DNA of 64,000 nt from an uncultured Paracoccus sp. GTDB lineage: Bacteria > Pseudomonadota > Alphaproteobacteria > Rhodobacterales > Rhodobacteraceae. This document shows, in pieces, positions 1 to 8,705 of the stretch (its first letter is position 1; each line of letters starts with the position of its first letter). Under the pieces are notes generated by a model that saw only the letters and a list, made by a program, of their open reading frames with translations, did not search any database and had not been told where the DNA came from. The DNA lies in NCBI RefSeq assembly GCF_947487305.1, contig NZ_CANKWH010000005.1:62001-126000 (forward strand). Reading direction: 5' to 3'. Position numbers and translations under genes: made by a program.

Positions 1-636
1 GATGCGGCCGAGACGCGAGCGAGGCTGGGGGCCGCGCTTTCCGAAACCGCCATCTTCCTGCTGCCGGGCTACGTGGCCGGGCTGGTCATCGGTGCCGCTC
101 TGGCGATGGCGGTGACGCTTCTGCCGGCGGCGGGGGCGCTGGTGCTGCCGCTGGCCGTCGCCCTGCGTTCGGTTCCCATTGTCGCCACCGCGCCGCTGAT
201 CGTCCTCTTGCTGGGGCGCGGGGCCCTGGGCACGATCACGCTGGTCGGCGTGATGGTCTTCTTCCCGACCTTCGTCGCCTGCCTGCACGGGCTCAGGCAG
301 ACCCCGGGCCAGATCCGCGATGTCTTCGACTGCTTCGCCGCCTCGCGCCTGCGCCGGCTGGTCGATCTGCAGATCCCCGCCATGCTGCCCGCCTTCTTCG
401 CCGCCGCGCGCATGGCGGTGCCGGCGGCGGTTCTGGCGGTGACGGTGGTCGAATGGCTGGCGACCGGGCGCGGCATCGGCAGCCTGATGGCGCTCTCGGC
501 CTCGCTGTCGGACTATGACATGCTCTGGTCCTGCGTGCTGGTCGTGGCGGTGCTGTCCGCGCTTGGTTTCGCCGCCATCGCCGGGATCGAGCGGCGGATG
601 CTGTCGCGCCTTGCCCCCGAACAGGTGCGCCAGTGA
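1..636 (+). CDS. ABC transporter inner-membrane permease (SsuC/TauC-like), 5' partial
   Basis: The reading frame is open from base 1, so the N-terminus lies outside the window; 211 residues are visible. It is strongly hydrophobic, with about five membrane spans. The cytoplasmic coupling loop of binding-protein-dependent permeases is seen in the stretch beginning GLRQTPGQIRDVF (about residues 97-109), after a RSVPIVATAPLIVLLLG helix. The family forms a homodimeric channel powered by an ATPase and fed by a periplasmic binding protein, typically for sulfonates, thiamine precursors or nitrate. The partner genes are presumably upstream. The stop overlaps the next start by 4 bases (GTGA), so the glycosyltransferase is probably translated from the same mRNA. 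Substrate unknown. Confidence 0.85.
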   Translation, partial: DAAETRARLGAALSETAIFLLPGYVAGLVIGAALAMAVTLLPAAGALVLPLAVALRSVPIVATAPLIVLLLGRGALGTITLVGVMVFFPTFVACLHGLRQTPGQIRDVFDCFAASRLRRLVDLQIPAMLPAFFAAARMAVPAAVLAVTVVEWLATGRGIGSLMALSASLSDYDMLWSCVLVVAVLSALGFAAIAGIERRMLSRLAPEQVRQ

Positions 637-1682
637 CCGCGCCGCGCAAGGCCGCCTTCGCCATTCCCGGCGATATCGAGACGCTGACCGGCGGTTATAT
701 CTATGAACACCGCCTGCTGATGGGGCTGCGCGACCAGGGGCGGGACGCCGAGCATGTGCAACTTCCCGAGGGCTTTCCCGATGCCGATGCGGCAGCGATG
801 GCGCAGGCCATCGCGCAACTGCAGGCGGTCGCGCCGGAACGGGTGCTGATCCTTGACGGTCTGGTCTTCGGCTCGATCGACAGCGCAGGACTGGCGGGCG
901 TCCGCGCACCGGTCGTCGCCATGATCCATCATCCGCTGGCAATGGAAAGCGGGCTTGATGACGCGCGGCGGCAGCATCTTTTCACCACCGAGCGCGACAA
1001 CCTGCGGCTGGCGCGGCATGTGCTGGTGCCGAGCCCCCATACCCGTGATCTGCTGGTCGCCCGCTATGAGGTGGCCCCCGAGCGGATCACCATTGCCCGG
1101 CCCGGCGTCGATCCGCCCCGCCATCCTGCGGCCCCCCTATCGCCGCCGCTGATCCTGTCGGTCGGCATCCTGCATCCGAGGAAGGGGCATGACGTGCTGA
1201 TGGAGGCCCTGTTCCGGATAACGGATCTGGACTGGCAGGCGGTCATCGTCGGCAGCCCTTGGGATCCTGCCCATGCCGAGGCGCTGGCGCGTCAGGCGGA
1301 ACGTTCAGGGCTGGGCGCGCGCCTGCGCCTTGCCGGGCGCGTCACGACGGATGAGCTGCATCGCCACTACGCCAGCGCCTCGGTCTTCGCGCTGGCCACC
1401 CGATACGAGGGCTATGGCATCGTCTTCGACGAGGCGCTGTCCTATGGCCTGCCGATTGTCAGCTGCGCCACCGGCGCGGTGCCGCAGACCGTGCCGGCGG
1501 AAGCGGGTCTCCTCGCGCCGCCCGAGGATAGCGAGGCCTTTGCGGATCTGCTGCGCCGGATGATCGCGGATGACCGGCAGCGGCAGGCCTGTGCCCGCGC
1601 CGCGCGGTTGGCGGCGAGGCGCCTTCCCGACTGGTCTCAGACGGCGGTGGCGGCAGGCAAAGTGCTGGACAGCCTCGACTGA
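633..1682 (+). CDS. Glycosyltransferase family 4 (GT-B fold)
   Basis: 349 residues starting at GTG 633, inside the stop of the preceding permease. The C-terminal half carries the GT4 pattern: a beta strand LSVGILHPRKG (about residue 181), where K/R bind the nucleotide-sugar phosphates, and the ExxxxxxxE element in RYEGYGIVFDEALSYG (about residues 260-275), which binds the donor sugar. The N-terminal Rossmann half is less typical. It transfers a sugar from an activated donor to an unknown acceptor in the cytoplasm. Capsule-type export genes lie directly downstream on both strands, so a role in surface polysaccharide is reasonable but inferred; the operon link is to the transporter upstream. 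It ends 4 bases before the convergent kpsM-like gene. Confidence 0.85.
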   Translation: MTAPRKAAFAIPGDIETLTGGYIYEHRLLMGLRDQGRDAEHVQLPEGFPDADAAAMAQAIAQLQAVAPERVLILDGLVFGSIDSAGLAGVRAPVVAMIHHPLAMESGLDDARRQHLFTTERDNLRLARHVLVPSPHTRDLLVARYEVAPERITIARPGVDPPRHPAAPLSPPLILSVGILHPRKGHDVLMEALFRITDLDWQAVIVGSPWDPAHAEALARQAERSGLGARLRLAGRVTTDELHRHYASASVFALATRYEGYGIVFDEALSYGLPIVSCATGAVPQTVPAEAGLLAPPEDSEAFADLLRRMIADDRQRQACARAARLAARRLPDWSQTAVAAGKVLDSLD

Positions 1683-1686
1683 ACGA

Positions 1687-2511
1687 TCAGGATTCCATCA
1701 GGCGCTTGAAATGCCGCGACAGCAGCAGAAGCCCGAAGAACAGGGTGATCATGCTGACCAAGATCACATAGCCGACGCTGATATATTCGCCCTGATAGCT
1801 GGGATAGAAGCCGCGCCGCATCAGCCCGACCAGATGGACCAAGGGATTGTACCACAGGATATCGCGGGCAACTGCGGGCATGGAATCAAAGGTGAAAAAC
1901 ACTGCGGACATCAGGAACAGCGGCCGGGTAGCGATGGACCAGATCTGCTCATAGACCGGGAACGAGGTCATCAGGAAACAGTTCAGCGATCCGACCCCTG
2001 CGGCCAGCAGAATGGACAAGCCGATTGCCGTCGCGACGCTGGAGAGGTCAGCCCAGAAGGGCAACCCGAAGATCACCAGAATCCCACCGAGCACGATGGC
2101 CATGACGATCGCGCCGGTGATTGCGGCAAGCACCAGGCGCGCGAGGATCGCGTCAATGAATGTGACGCAGGGATAGGTCATGAACGGCCGCGAAAACCGC
2201 ACCGAACCCGCCACCTTGCCTATGGTGCCCATGGCCAGCGCGAAGGGCAGAAAGCCGGTCGCATAGAACAAGGGAAAGTTCGTCCCCATCGGCGGGGCGC
2301 GCAGGGCCAGCGAGAAAATGACTGACAGCAGCGCAATGCCGAGGACAGGCTCGATGACGGCCCAGAAATAGCCCCCGACAGATCTGCCATAGGTCGTCGA
2401 CATCTCGCGCAGCATCAGCGCCATGATGGTACGCAGCATCTGGAAGCGCGGCCGTTTGCGAACGGCATGAAGCCGCGGAACGCTTGGGGCCTGACTGTCG
2501 CTGGCGGTCAT
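1687..2511 (-). CDS. kpsM: Capsule polysaccharide ABC exporter permease (KpsM-like)
   Basis: 274 residues with an ATG start. After a basic cytoplasmic N-terminus there are about six membrane spans. The conserved start of the ABC-2 polysaccharide exporters is visible (MLRTIMALMLREMSTTYGRS, about residues 25-44), as is the late IWYNPLVHL-type element (ILWYNPLVHLVGLMRRGFY, about residues 218-236). KpsM dimers form the inner-membrane channel through which KpsT drives lipid-linked capsule chains. Here the gene is divergent from kpsE and kpsT rather than in one operon with them, and the two transcripts share a 78-base start region. Confident as an ABC-2 polysaccharide permease; the exported polymer is unknown. 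Confidence 0.88.
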   Translation of the reverse strand: MTASDSQAPSVPRLHAVRKRPRFQMLRTIMALMLREMSTTYGRSVGGYFWAVIEPVLGIALLSVIFSLALRAPPMGTNFPLFYATGFLPFALAMGTIGKVAGSVRFSRPFMTYPCVTFIDAILARLVLAAITGAIVMAIVLGGILVIFGLPFWADLSSVATAIGLSILLAAGVGSLNCFLMTSFPVYEQIWSIATRPLFLMSAVFFTFDSMPAVARDILWYNPLVHLVGLMRRGFYPSYQGEYISVGYVILVSMITLFFGLLLLSRHFKRLMES

Positions 2512-2589
2512 GTGAACTCTGGCTCTGGTATTGCTGCTGGCGGACAGTTACAAGCCTGCAGCACGAGAAACAACTGAAAGCATCGTGAC

Positions 2590-3912
2590 GTGAGCCAATC
2601 CTCTTCGCTCGACCGAGCAGAAAAGGGCCAGCAAGCCCCGGAGAAGGCCGCGCCACTGAATCGGTCCGACATGATAACAAGCCAGCAGCCCAAGTCAGCA
2701 GCGACCAAGCCGCAGGCCGCAACCTCAGCGCCGTCGCCGGCTTCATCCCCTCGCGAGTCCATGAACACTCATACCTATTTGCGTCCAGCGGTTGGTGCGG
2801 CTCGTTTCGAACGCCGGCACATTATCCTTACCCTGTCCTTCGTCCTCATGGTGATCGTGCCGACGGCGATTTCGGCCTGGTATCTGTGGACGCGGGCCGT
2901 CGATCAATATGTCTCGACCGTCGGCTTCTCGATCCGCAAGGAGGATTCCGCCCCCTCGATCGACTTCCTCGGCGGGTTGACGCAGTTCGCTGGTGGCAGC
3001 ACGGCATCGGATACCGATATTCTCTATGACTTCCTGCAGAGCGAGGACATTGTTGCGCGGATCGACGCTGCGGTTGACCTTCGCGGCAAGTTCTCGAAGG
3101 AATGGCCGAATGACCCGATCTTTGCCTATGACCCCAACGGCACGATCGAAAATCTGACCCGGCACTGGAAGCGGCAGGTCGACGTTCTCTACGACACCAC
3201 GACGCGGCTGATCACGCTTCGGGTCTCGGCCTATACGCCCGAAGATGCGCTGGCTATTGCCAATGCAACCTTCGAGGAAAGCAGCCGCACCATCAACCGG
3301 CTGTCCGACGTAGCGCGCGACGATGCCACGCGCTTTACCCGCAATGAGCTAGCCCGTGCCCAGGAAAAGTTGACGACGGCGAGGCAGGCGCTGACCGCAT
3401 TTCGCATGCGCACCCAGATCGTCGACCCGACCGCCGATCTTGAGGGCCAGATGGGCATTCTGAATTCGCTGCAGGCGGCCCTTGCCGAAACGCTGATCGA
3501 GTTGGACACGCTGCGCGAGAACGCGACCGATCGCGACCAGCGCGTTATCCAGACCGAGAAGAAAGTCGACGCCATCCGCAACCGCATCTCCGAGGAGCGC
3601 GAGAAATTCAGCGCCAGCAGCGAGGGGCCCGGCGGCGAGAACTATGCCGAACTGATGGCGGAATACGAAAAGCTGTCCTCGGACATGCTGTTCGACCAGA
3701 CCGCCTATCGCTCTGCGCGGGCGGCCCATGACATTGCTCAGGCAGAGGCGCAACGCCAGTCGCGTTATCTGGCCGCCCATATCGAGCCGAAACTGGCCGA
3801 AGCGTCGCTGGTGCCCAATCGCCCTTATCTGCTGGCCTGCGTCTTCGGAGCCCTGCTTCTGGGCTGGTCGGTCATGCTGCTGATCTACTACAGCGTTCGC
3901 GACCGTCGCTGA
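2590..3912 (+). CDS. kpsE: Capsule export inner-membrane protein (KpsE/Wzz-like)
   Basis: 440 residues from a GTG start; in-frame ATGs at 2671 and 2761 are plausible alternatives. From GTG, the first 60 residues are a Gln/Ala/Pro/Ser-rich cytoplasmic tail. A membrane helix follows at about 77-100. Then come a periplasmic region with a long coiled coil (about 235-390, repeated ENATDRDQRVIQ-like heptads), a P-x-P-NRPYLLA turn and a C-terminal membrane helix (about 412-432). This is the polysaccharide co-polymerase topology. KpsE connects the KpsMT exporter to outer-membrane KpsD and supports polymer passage through the periplasm. It ends 2 bases before kpsT. No outer-membrane partner is in the window. 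Confidence 0.87.
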   Translation: MSQSSSLDRAEKGQQAPEKAAPLNRSDMITSQQPKSAATKPQAATSAPSPASSPRESMNTHTYLRPAVGAARFERRHIILTLSFVLMVIVPTAISAWYLWTRAVDQYVSTVGFSIRKEDSAPSIDFLGGLTQFAGGSTASDTDILYDFLQSEDIVARIDAAVDLRGKFSKEWPNDPIFAYDPNGTIENLTRHWKRQVDVLYDTTTRLITLRVSAYTPEDALAIANATFEESSRTINRLSDVARDDATRFTRNELARAQEKLTTARQALTAFRMRTQIVDPTADLEGQMGILNSLQAALAETLIELDTLRENATDRDQRVIQTEKKVDAIRNRISEEREKFSASSEGPGGENYAELMAEYEKLSSDMLFDQTAYRSARAAHDIAQAEAQRQSRYLAAHIEPKLAEASLVPNRPYLLACVFGALLLGWSVMLLIYYSVRDRR

Positions 3913-3914
3913 TC

Positions 3915-4613
3915 ATGATCGTTCTCGAAAATCTGACCAAGATCTATCGTCGGGTCGGCAAGGAGACGGTGGTCGCCGACAAGATCTCGGCGGTCTTCCC
4001 GACCGGCGAGTCGGTGGCCTTGCTGGGTCGAAACGGGGCGGGAAAATCCAGCCTGTTGCGAATGATCGCCGGCACGATGCTGCCGACCTCGGGCAAGGTA
4101 ATGAGCGATGGCAGCGTCTCCTGGCCGGTAGGTTTTGCGGGCAGCTTTCACAGCGAGCTGACCGGTGCCCAGAACGTGCGCTTCGTGGCCCGCATCTATG
4201 GCGTCGGCAGCAACGAGCTGGTCGATTATGTCGATGATTTCGCCGAGCTCGGGGTGAATTATCACAAGCCCTTCGGCACCTATTCCTCGGGGATGCGCTC
4301 GCGTCTGGCCATGGGAACCAGCATGGGGATCGATTTCGACACCTATCTGGTGGACGAAGTCAGCAGCGTCGGCGATGCCGCCTTTCGGGCGAAGTCCAAG
4401 GCGGTGTTCCTGGACCGGATGCAGAACGCGAGTTCGGTGGTTGTCAGCCATTCGATGGCCTTCATCCGCGAGACCTGCTCCATGGGGGCGGTGCTGGAGC
4501 ATGGCCAACTGAAGGTCTTCGAAGATCTGGACGAGGCGATTGCCTATCACGAGACCTTGATGGGCGTCGCCCTGAGCGCCCCGATCAAACCGAAGCCTGC
4601 GGTCACCGCCTAA
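3915..4613 (+). CDS. kpsT: Capsule polysaccharide exporter ATPase (KpsT-like)
   Basis: 232 residues. It has a complete nucleotide-binding domain: Walker A GRNGAGKS (residues 38-45), signature YSSGMRSRLAMG (about 124-135), Walker B TYLVDEV (about 145-151) and a switch histidine in VSHSM. The signature SSGM rather than LSGG is usual for KpsT/Wzt-type polysaccharide ATPases. Short length without a C-terminal carbohydrate-binding domain favours KpsT over Wzt. It follows kpsE by 2 bases and would pair with the divergent kpsM product. Its TAA stop overlaps the stop of the convergent VOC gene by 4 bases. Confidence 0.9.
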   Translation: MIVLENLTKIYRRVGKETVVADKISAVFPTGESVALLGRNGAGKSSLLRMIAGTMLPTSGKVMSDGSVSWPVGFAGSFHSELTGAQNVRFVARIYGVGSNELVDYVDDFAELGVNYHKPFGTYSSGMRSRLAMGTSMGIDFDTYLVDEVSSVGDAAFRAKSKAVFLDRMQNASSVVVSHSMAFIRETCSMGAVLEHGQLKVFEDLDEAIAYHETLMGVALSAPIKPKPAVTA

Positions 4614-5209
4614 TCCGGCAGAAAGCCGATCCAGCCGCCGGGTCCTGCTGCGGTCGGGATCGGCGGTTCGTCGAAAAGCTCGAACATCGTTTCGCCAAGC
4701 TTCACGAAGCGAACCTCGACCGCCGCATCCCCCGACCCCAGGACGTGCTGCGCGACCCGCGCCGCGCCCATGGCCGCCAGCGCCGCCTCGACCCCGTCCA
4801 GATTGGGGGTGCGGATCGCCAGGTGATCATGACCCTCGGACACATCGGGCAGACCAATCCGGGCGCAGAACTCGACCGGCCAGCCCTCGGGGCCGTCGAA
4901 GAAGACATAACGCACGCCGTTATCCCAGAACGCGGCGATCTCGGAGGGGCCGCTCGGGGTAAAGCTGGCGGACAGCTGCCCACCCCGGGCCTCGATCCGC
5001 TGGCGACAGGCATCGGCATCGCCAATGCGCAGCGCGACATGGTCCAGCCGCAGCGGAATCAGGCCCGGCGGCGGGGTATCGGCAGGGCAGAGGCAAATCC
5101 GCTGATCGCCAAAGCGCGCAGTCGTCGCATCCTCGGCCACCAGCCCCAACACCTGAACCAGCTGCCGTAGCGCCTTTGCGGGATCATCGACTGCCAGTAC
5201 CGGTCTCAT
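4610..5209 (-). CDS. VOC-superfamily metalloprotein with two glyoxalase-like modules
   Basis: 199 residues. Two beta-alpha-beta-beta-beta modules are suggested by LDHVALRIGD (about residue 56) and VEFCARIG (about 111), then by HDHLAIRTPN (about 127) and FELFDEP (about 177). The His and Glu residues in these are the usual metal ligands of the vicinal-oxygen-chelate fold. The family contains lyases, dioxygenases and resistance proteins, and nothing here fixes a substrate. It stands alone on the minus strand, convergent with kpsT and divergent from the histidine kinase, with about 200 bases to the latter. Confidence 0.75.
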   Translation of the reverse strand: MRPVLAVDDPAKALRQLVQVLGLVAEDATTARFGDQRICLCPADTPPPGLIPLRLDHVALRIGDADACRQRIEARGGQLSASFTPSGPSEIAAFWDNGVRYVFFDGPEGWPVEFCARIGLPDVSEGHDHLAIRTPNLDGVEAALAAMGAARVAQHVLGSGDAAVEVRFVKLGETMFELFDEPPIPTAAGPGGWIGFLPD

Positions 5210-5407
5210 CCTGATCTATCCATCATCCGCCCTGACCGTCGCACGCATCGCGCCGTCCGCGTCATTACTAGCGATCCGGACCGCGTGACGCCAGAGCATC
5301 GCGGAGAGGCCAGCGCCAGAGCCGCGACCGACCACGTGTTACGACGTGACTTGCCCAGCACCCCCGATCTGCGCAAGACTTCGCCGAGGAGCGAGGACAA
5401 TCGACGA
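5210..5407. other. Intergenic region between divergent VOC and histidine-kinase genes
   Basis: The region holds the promoters of both flanking genes. An inverted pair CACGT (5333-5337) and ACGTG (5344-5348) six bases apart is the only symmetric element I see. An in-frame GTG at 5285 could extend the kinase by 41 residues. That extension is polar and arginine-rich and unlike a membrane-protein N-terminus, so I place the start at 5408. Confidence 0.4.
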
Positions 5408-7717
5408 ATGAGAAATTCACTTGCGGCGCTGCTGGCACTCGGCTTGGCCGGATTGCAGTTCATCGCCGTTCTGGCGGTGGTGCTGTCCTCTTACCTGACC
5501 TCCGAGCGGACGCTGCTTGATCACGCGCGCTCGCTGCTGACCGATGTCGGCTATAACGCGACCGAGCATACCAAGGGTTTTCTCGATCCCGCGCGCAGCG
5601 CGGCCGAGCTGGCGGCGCGGTTGGCACAGCACCGGGTCGTAGCCAGCGACGATCCGGCGCTGCTCGAGCAATTCCTGTTCCAGCAATTGCGGGTGACGCC
5701 CAATTTCTCGGGCCTCTATTACGGCGACGAGAACGGCACCTTTGTCATGATCATGCGGACCGAGACGCCCGGCCGTTTTCGCTCCAAGATCATCCTGACC
5801 CAGCCAGAGCGTTCGGTGCAGTTCATCTGGCGGAACGAGGATTTCAGCGCCGTTGACAGCGAGTTCGACCCGGCCGACCAGTTCGACCCGCGCACCCGGC
5901 CCTGGTACCAGCGCGCCGCCGAAACGCGGGGCACGATCTGGACCGACCCCTATATCTTCTTCTCGGCCAAGGCGCCGGGCATCACCCTGGCCTCGCCGGT
6001 CTTCTCTTCCAGCGGCGCGATTCGCGGCGTCGTCGGCGTGGATATCGAGATCAGCAGCATCTCGAACTTCCTGTCGCGGCTGCGCATCGGCACCTCGGGC
6101 AAGGCGCTGATGATCAACCAGAACGGCGACGTGATTGCCCACCCCAACCAGGAACTGATCCAGACCGAGAACAGCGACGGCTCGCTGCGCTTTACCCAGA
6201 TCGACGAGATCGAGGACCCGATTGCCCGCACCGCCTTTGGCAGCAGCGGGCTGAACGTGGCCGACAGCAAGACCCGTCGCGCAACCTTTTCCGAGATCAC
6301 TTATGGCGATGCCCGCTATGTCGCAAGCGTCATGCCGGTGATCAGCGAGGAACTGCCCTGGACCATCGCGGTCTACGCGCCCGAGGACGATTTTACCGGC
6401 GAGATCAAGAAGAACCGGGCCACCAATGTCTGGATCGCGGCGCTGGTGGCCATCGTCACCGGGCTGATCGGACTGGCGCTGGCGCAATTCATCCATCGGC
6501 CAGTGCGTGCCTTTGCCGTCCGCTCGGCGCTGATCTCGCAGGGTGAGATCGACCCGTCCGAGCCGATGCCCAAGACCTATAGCGAGCTGGCCGAGGCCAA
6601 TGCCTCGCTGGTGCGCCAGATCGTCGAGCGCAAGAAGACCGAGCGCGAATACGGCCTGACCTTCGACCGCTCGTCGCGCGGCATGGCCCAGATCGCACCC
6701 GAAAGCGGGCGGTTCCTCAAGGTGAACTCGACCTTCTCGGACATGACCGGCTACAGCGCCGAGGAACTGGCCGCCATGGACTATGCCGACCTTGCCCCGC
6801 CCGAGGATGCCGCGTTGCTCCGGCCGCTGACCCCGATGCAGGACGAGGATTTCGCCACCCATCGCGAGGCAAGGCTGATCCGCAAGGATGGCGATGCCAT
6901 CAGCGTGACGGTGAACGCCATCCTGATCCGCGACCATAACGGCCAGCCGCTACATGCCGTCGTCGCCTTTGACGACATCACCGAGACCAAGGTGAAGGAA
7001 GGTCAGATCGCCCGGCTGAACCGCGACCTGTCGCATCTGGCGCGGGGCGAGACCATGGGCGAACTGGCCGCCGGGCTGGCCCATGAGGTGAACCAACCAC
7101 TTGCCGCCATTGCCCAGAACGCCGATACCGCGCTTCTTGTGCTGGATCAGGCCAAGGACAGCCCGCCAGAACTGCGCGAGATCCTGACCGAGATCGAGAA
7201 ACAGTCCCTGCGCGCCGGCGAGATCATCCGCGCGCTGCGCGGCTTTATCCGCAAGGAAGAAGTCACTACCGACCCCTTCGACCTGTCGGAGCTGGTCGAA
7301 CAGACCCGTATCCTGGTCCAGCCCGAGGCGACCGAGGCCGGGGTTGCGCTGCACACGGTCCTTCCCTCGCTGCCGCCGGTTGCGGCCAACCGGGTGCAGA
7401 TCGCGCAGGTTCTGGTGAACCTGATGCGCAACGCCATCGAGGCCATGCAAAAATCCGACCCGACGCTGCGGCAGGTAACGGTTGCAGCGCGGCAGATCGA
7501 CCGACAGATCGAGGTTTCCGTCACCGATACCGGGCCGGGCGTCGATCCGGCGATCAGCCTGTTCACCAAGTTCGAGACGACGAAATCCACCGGGATGGGG
7601 CTTGGCCTGTCCATTTGCCGCTCGCTGATCGAGGCGAACGGTGGCAAGCTGTGGCTTGACCATGAGCATCCGGCCGGTGCCCGCTTCTGCTTTACCCTGC
7701 CGGTAAGGGCCGCCTGA
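5408..7717 (+). CDS. Membrane sensor histidine kinase, Cache-PAS-HisKA-HATPase (DctB/FixL-like)
   Basis: 769 residues from ATG 5408, which has a GAGGA Shine-Dalgarno about 10 bases upstream and puts a membrane helix at residues 5-29. A periplasmic double-Cache-type sensor occupies about 60-320 (RTRPWYQRA, then TDPYIFFSAKAPGITLASPV). A second membrane helix lies at about 339-361, a PAS domain at about 420-530, and the HisKA box GLAHEVNQPLAAIAQNAD has the phospho-accepting histidine at residue 559. The N box (NLMRNAIEAM), G1 (DTGPGVD) and G2 (GMGLGLSICRSL) are intact. The HExNQP form is typical of DctB/FixL relatives. It probably senses a small extracellular acid or amine and phosphorylates the regulator encoded next, with which it overlaps by one base (TGATG). 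Confidence 0.92.
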   Translation: MRNSLAALLALGLAGLQFIAVLAVVLSSYLTSERTLLDHARSLLTDVGYNATEHTKGFLDPARSAAELAARLAQHRVVASDDPALLEQFLFQQLRVTPNFSGLYYGDENGTFVMIMRTETPGRFRSKIILTQPERSVQFIWRNEDFSAVDSEFDPADQFDPRTRPWYQRAAETRGTIWTDPYIFFSAKAPGITLASPVFSSSGAIRGVVGVDIEISSISNFLSRLRIGTSGKALMINQNGDVIAHPNQELIQTENSDGSLRFTQIDEIEDPIARTAFGSSGLNVADSKTRRATFSEITYGDARYVASVMPVISEELPWTIAVYAPEDDFTGEIKKNRATNVWIAALVAIVTGLIGLALAQFIHRPVRAFAVRSALISQGEIDPSEPMPKTYSELAEANASLVRQIVERKKTEREYGLTFDRSSRGMAQIAPESGRFLKVNSTFSDMTGYSAEELAAMDYADLAPPEDAALLRPLTPMQDEDFATHREARLIRKDGDAISVTVNAILIRDHNGQPLHAVVAFDDITETKVKEGQIARLNRDLSHLARGETMGELAAGLAHEVNQPLAAIAQNADTALLVLDQAKDSPPELREILTEIEKQSLRAGEIIRALRGFIRKEEVTTDPFDLSELVEQTRILVQPEATEAGVALHTVLPSLPPVAANRVQIAQVLVNLMRNAIEAMQKSDPTLRQVTVAARQIDRQIEVSVTDTGPGVDPAISLFTKFETTKSTGMGLGLSICRSLIEANGGKLWLDHEHPAGARFCFTLPVRAA

Positions 7718-8397
7718 TGAAGAACGAGCAATTACCCATGGCCGAAGAGAACACCACCGCCCCCGCCGGCACCGTCTACATCGTCGATGACGACCCGGAT
7801 ATCCGCTCGTCCCTGTCGCGCGCGCTGAGGGTTCGGGGCTATGCTGTGGAAAGTTTCGACTCGGCGGCGGGCTTTCTCGAAAGCTATGACGGCAATCCCC
7901 ATGGCTGCCTGATCCTCGATCAGGGCCTGCCGGGCATGACCGGGCTGGAGTTGCAGAAGCACCTGAACCAGGAAGGCCGCGCCCTGCCGATCATCTTCAT
8001 CACCGGTCATGGCGGCGTGCCGGAATCGGTGCAGGCCATCAAGGGCGGGGCGCTGGATTTCCTCGAAAAACCCTTCCGCCAGTCCGAGCTGATCGAGCGG
8101 ATCAACAGCGCTCTGGAATCCGCGGAACGGCTGATGCAGGTGGAGAACCAGAGCCGCGACGCGCGCTCGAAGCTGGAACGGCTGACCCCGCGCGAGCGCG
8201 AGATTGCCGATTACATGCTGGCCAATCCGGGCGACTTGTCCAGCAAGGGCATCGCCCGGGCGCTGGACATCAGCCCGCGCACGGTCGACCATCACCGGGC
8301 AAGGATTCTGGAAAAGCTGCAGATCGGATCGGTGGCCGAACTGATCGACCTGGCACGACGGCTGAACAATCCGCCCGTCGCATCCCGCGAGGTCTGA
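7717..8397 (+). CDS. FixJ/NarL-type response regulator
   Basis: 226 residues from ATG 7717; ATG 7738 is an alternative. The receiver domain spans about 18-130 with acidic residues VDDDPD, phospho-acceptor Asp68 in ILDQGLPG, a conserved Thr in FITGHG and Lys in LEKPF. A linker leads to a LuxR-type helix-turn-helix at about 165-220 (LTPREREIADYMLA, then SSKGIARALDISPRTVDHHRA). The arrangement is that of FixJ, StyR and TodT-like regulators. It is translationally coupled to the preceding kinase, so they almost certainly form one phosphorelay. Target genes are not evident. Confidence 0.93.
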   Translation: MKNEQLPMAEENTTAPAGTVYIVDDDPDIRSSLSRALRVRGYAVESFDSAAGFLESYDGNPHGCLILDQGLPGMTGLELQKHLNQEGRALPIIFITGHGGVPESVQAIKGGALDFLEKPFRQSELIERINSALESAERLMQVENQSRDARSKLERLTPREREIADYMLANPGDLSSKGIARALDISPRTVDHHRARILEKLQIGSVAELIDLARRLNNPPVASREV

Positions 8398-8705
8398 AGC
8401 CCGGCAGAGCAGCCTTCTTCCGGCGAACACGGCAGGACGAAAAATCGACCGCCAGAACCTTCTTGGTGGGTAACCGGTTCAGGCGGCCGCAGGCTATGGT
8501 ATTGGTCTTATCGTTTGAAAAAAGTCACTCGTTACGAACCCAGAGAGAGCGTTCGCAGTGGCCGCCGGATCGCGGTTCGGCAGCCTTGTCAATCACTTGC
8601 CACATCACAAGGTCAGAATACGAAATGTTGCAGCCACGCGAAATGCGTGGCTTTGCCTAGGTAGAATTGCCTAGAAATGCCCAAATGGGCAGGAATTCGG
8701 TACCG
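8398..8705. other. Convergent intergenic region without a supported gene
   Basis: 308 bases between two genes that converge. It holds a stem-loop at 8632-8652, a smaller one (TGCCC AAAT GGGCA, 8678-8691), and an 8-base direct repeat TTGCCTAG at 8653-8660 and 8667-8674. A 65-codon open frame (8463-8660) has no ribosome site and no recognisable protein character. Confidence 0.5.
8632..8655 (+). terminator. Stem-loop, candidate terminator of the two-component operon
   Basis: The perfect 8-base stem AGCCACGC/GCGTGGCT has a 5-base GAAAT loop and is followed by only three T residues. It lies in a convergent gap about 235 bases after the response-regulator stop. The short T tail makes a classical intrinsic terminator uncertain. 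Confidence 0.4.

Noticed and set aside
1299..1307. GGAACGTTC inside the GT4 gene as a further LacI operator
   Set aside because: Only the 9-base core matches; the flanks lack the symmetry and the AT-rich bases shared by the sites at 35903 and 47091.
8463..8660. 65-codon open frame between the two-component operon and the LacI gene
   Set aside because: No ribosome site, no recognisable sequence, and it runs through the stem-loop at 8632.
8692..8704. Adjacent EcoRI and KpnI sites (GAATTC then GGTACC) resembling cloning-vector sequence
   Set aside because: Flanks are ordinary genomic sequence and part of the LacI gene; two six-base sites side by side can occur by chance.
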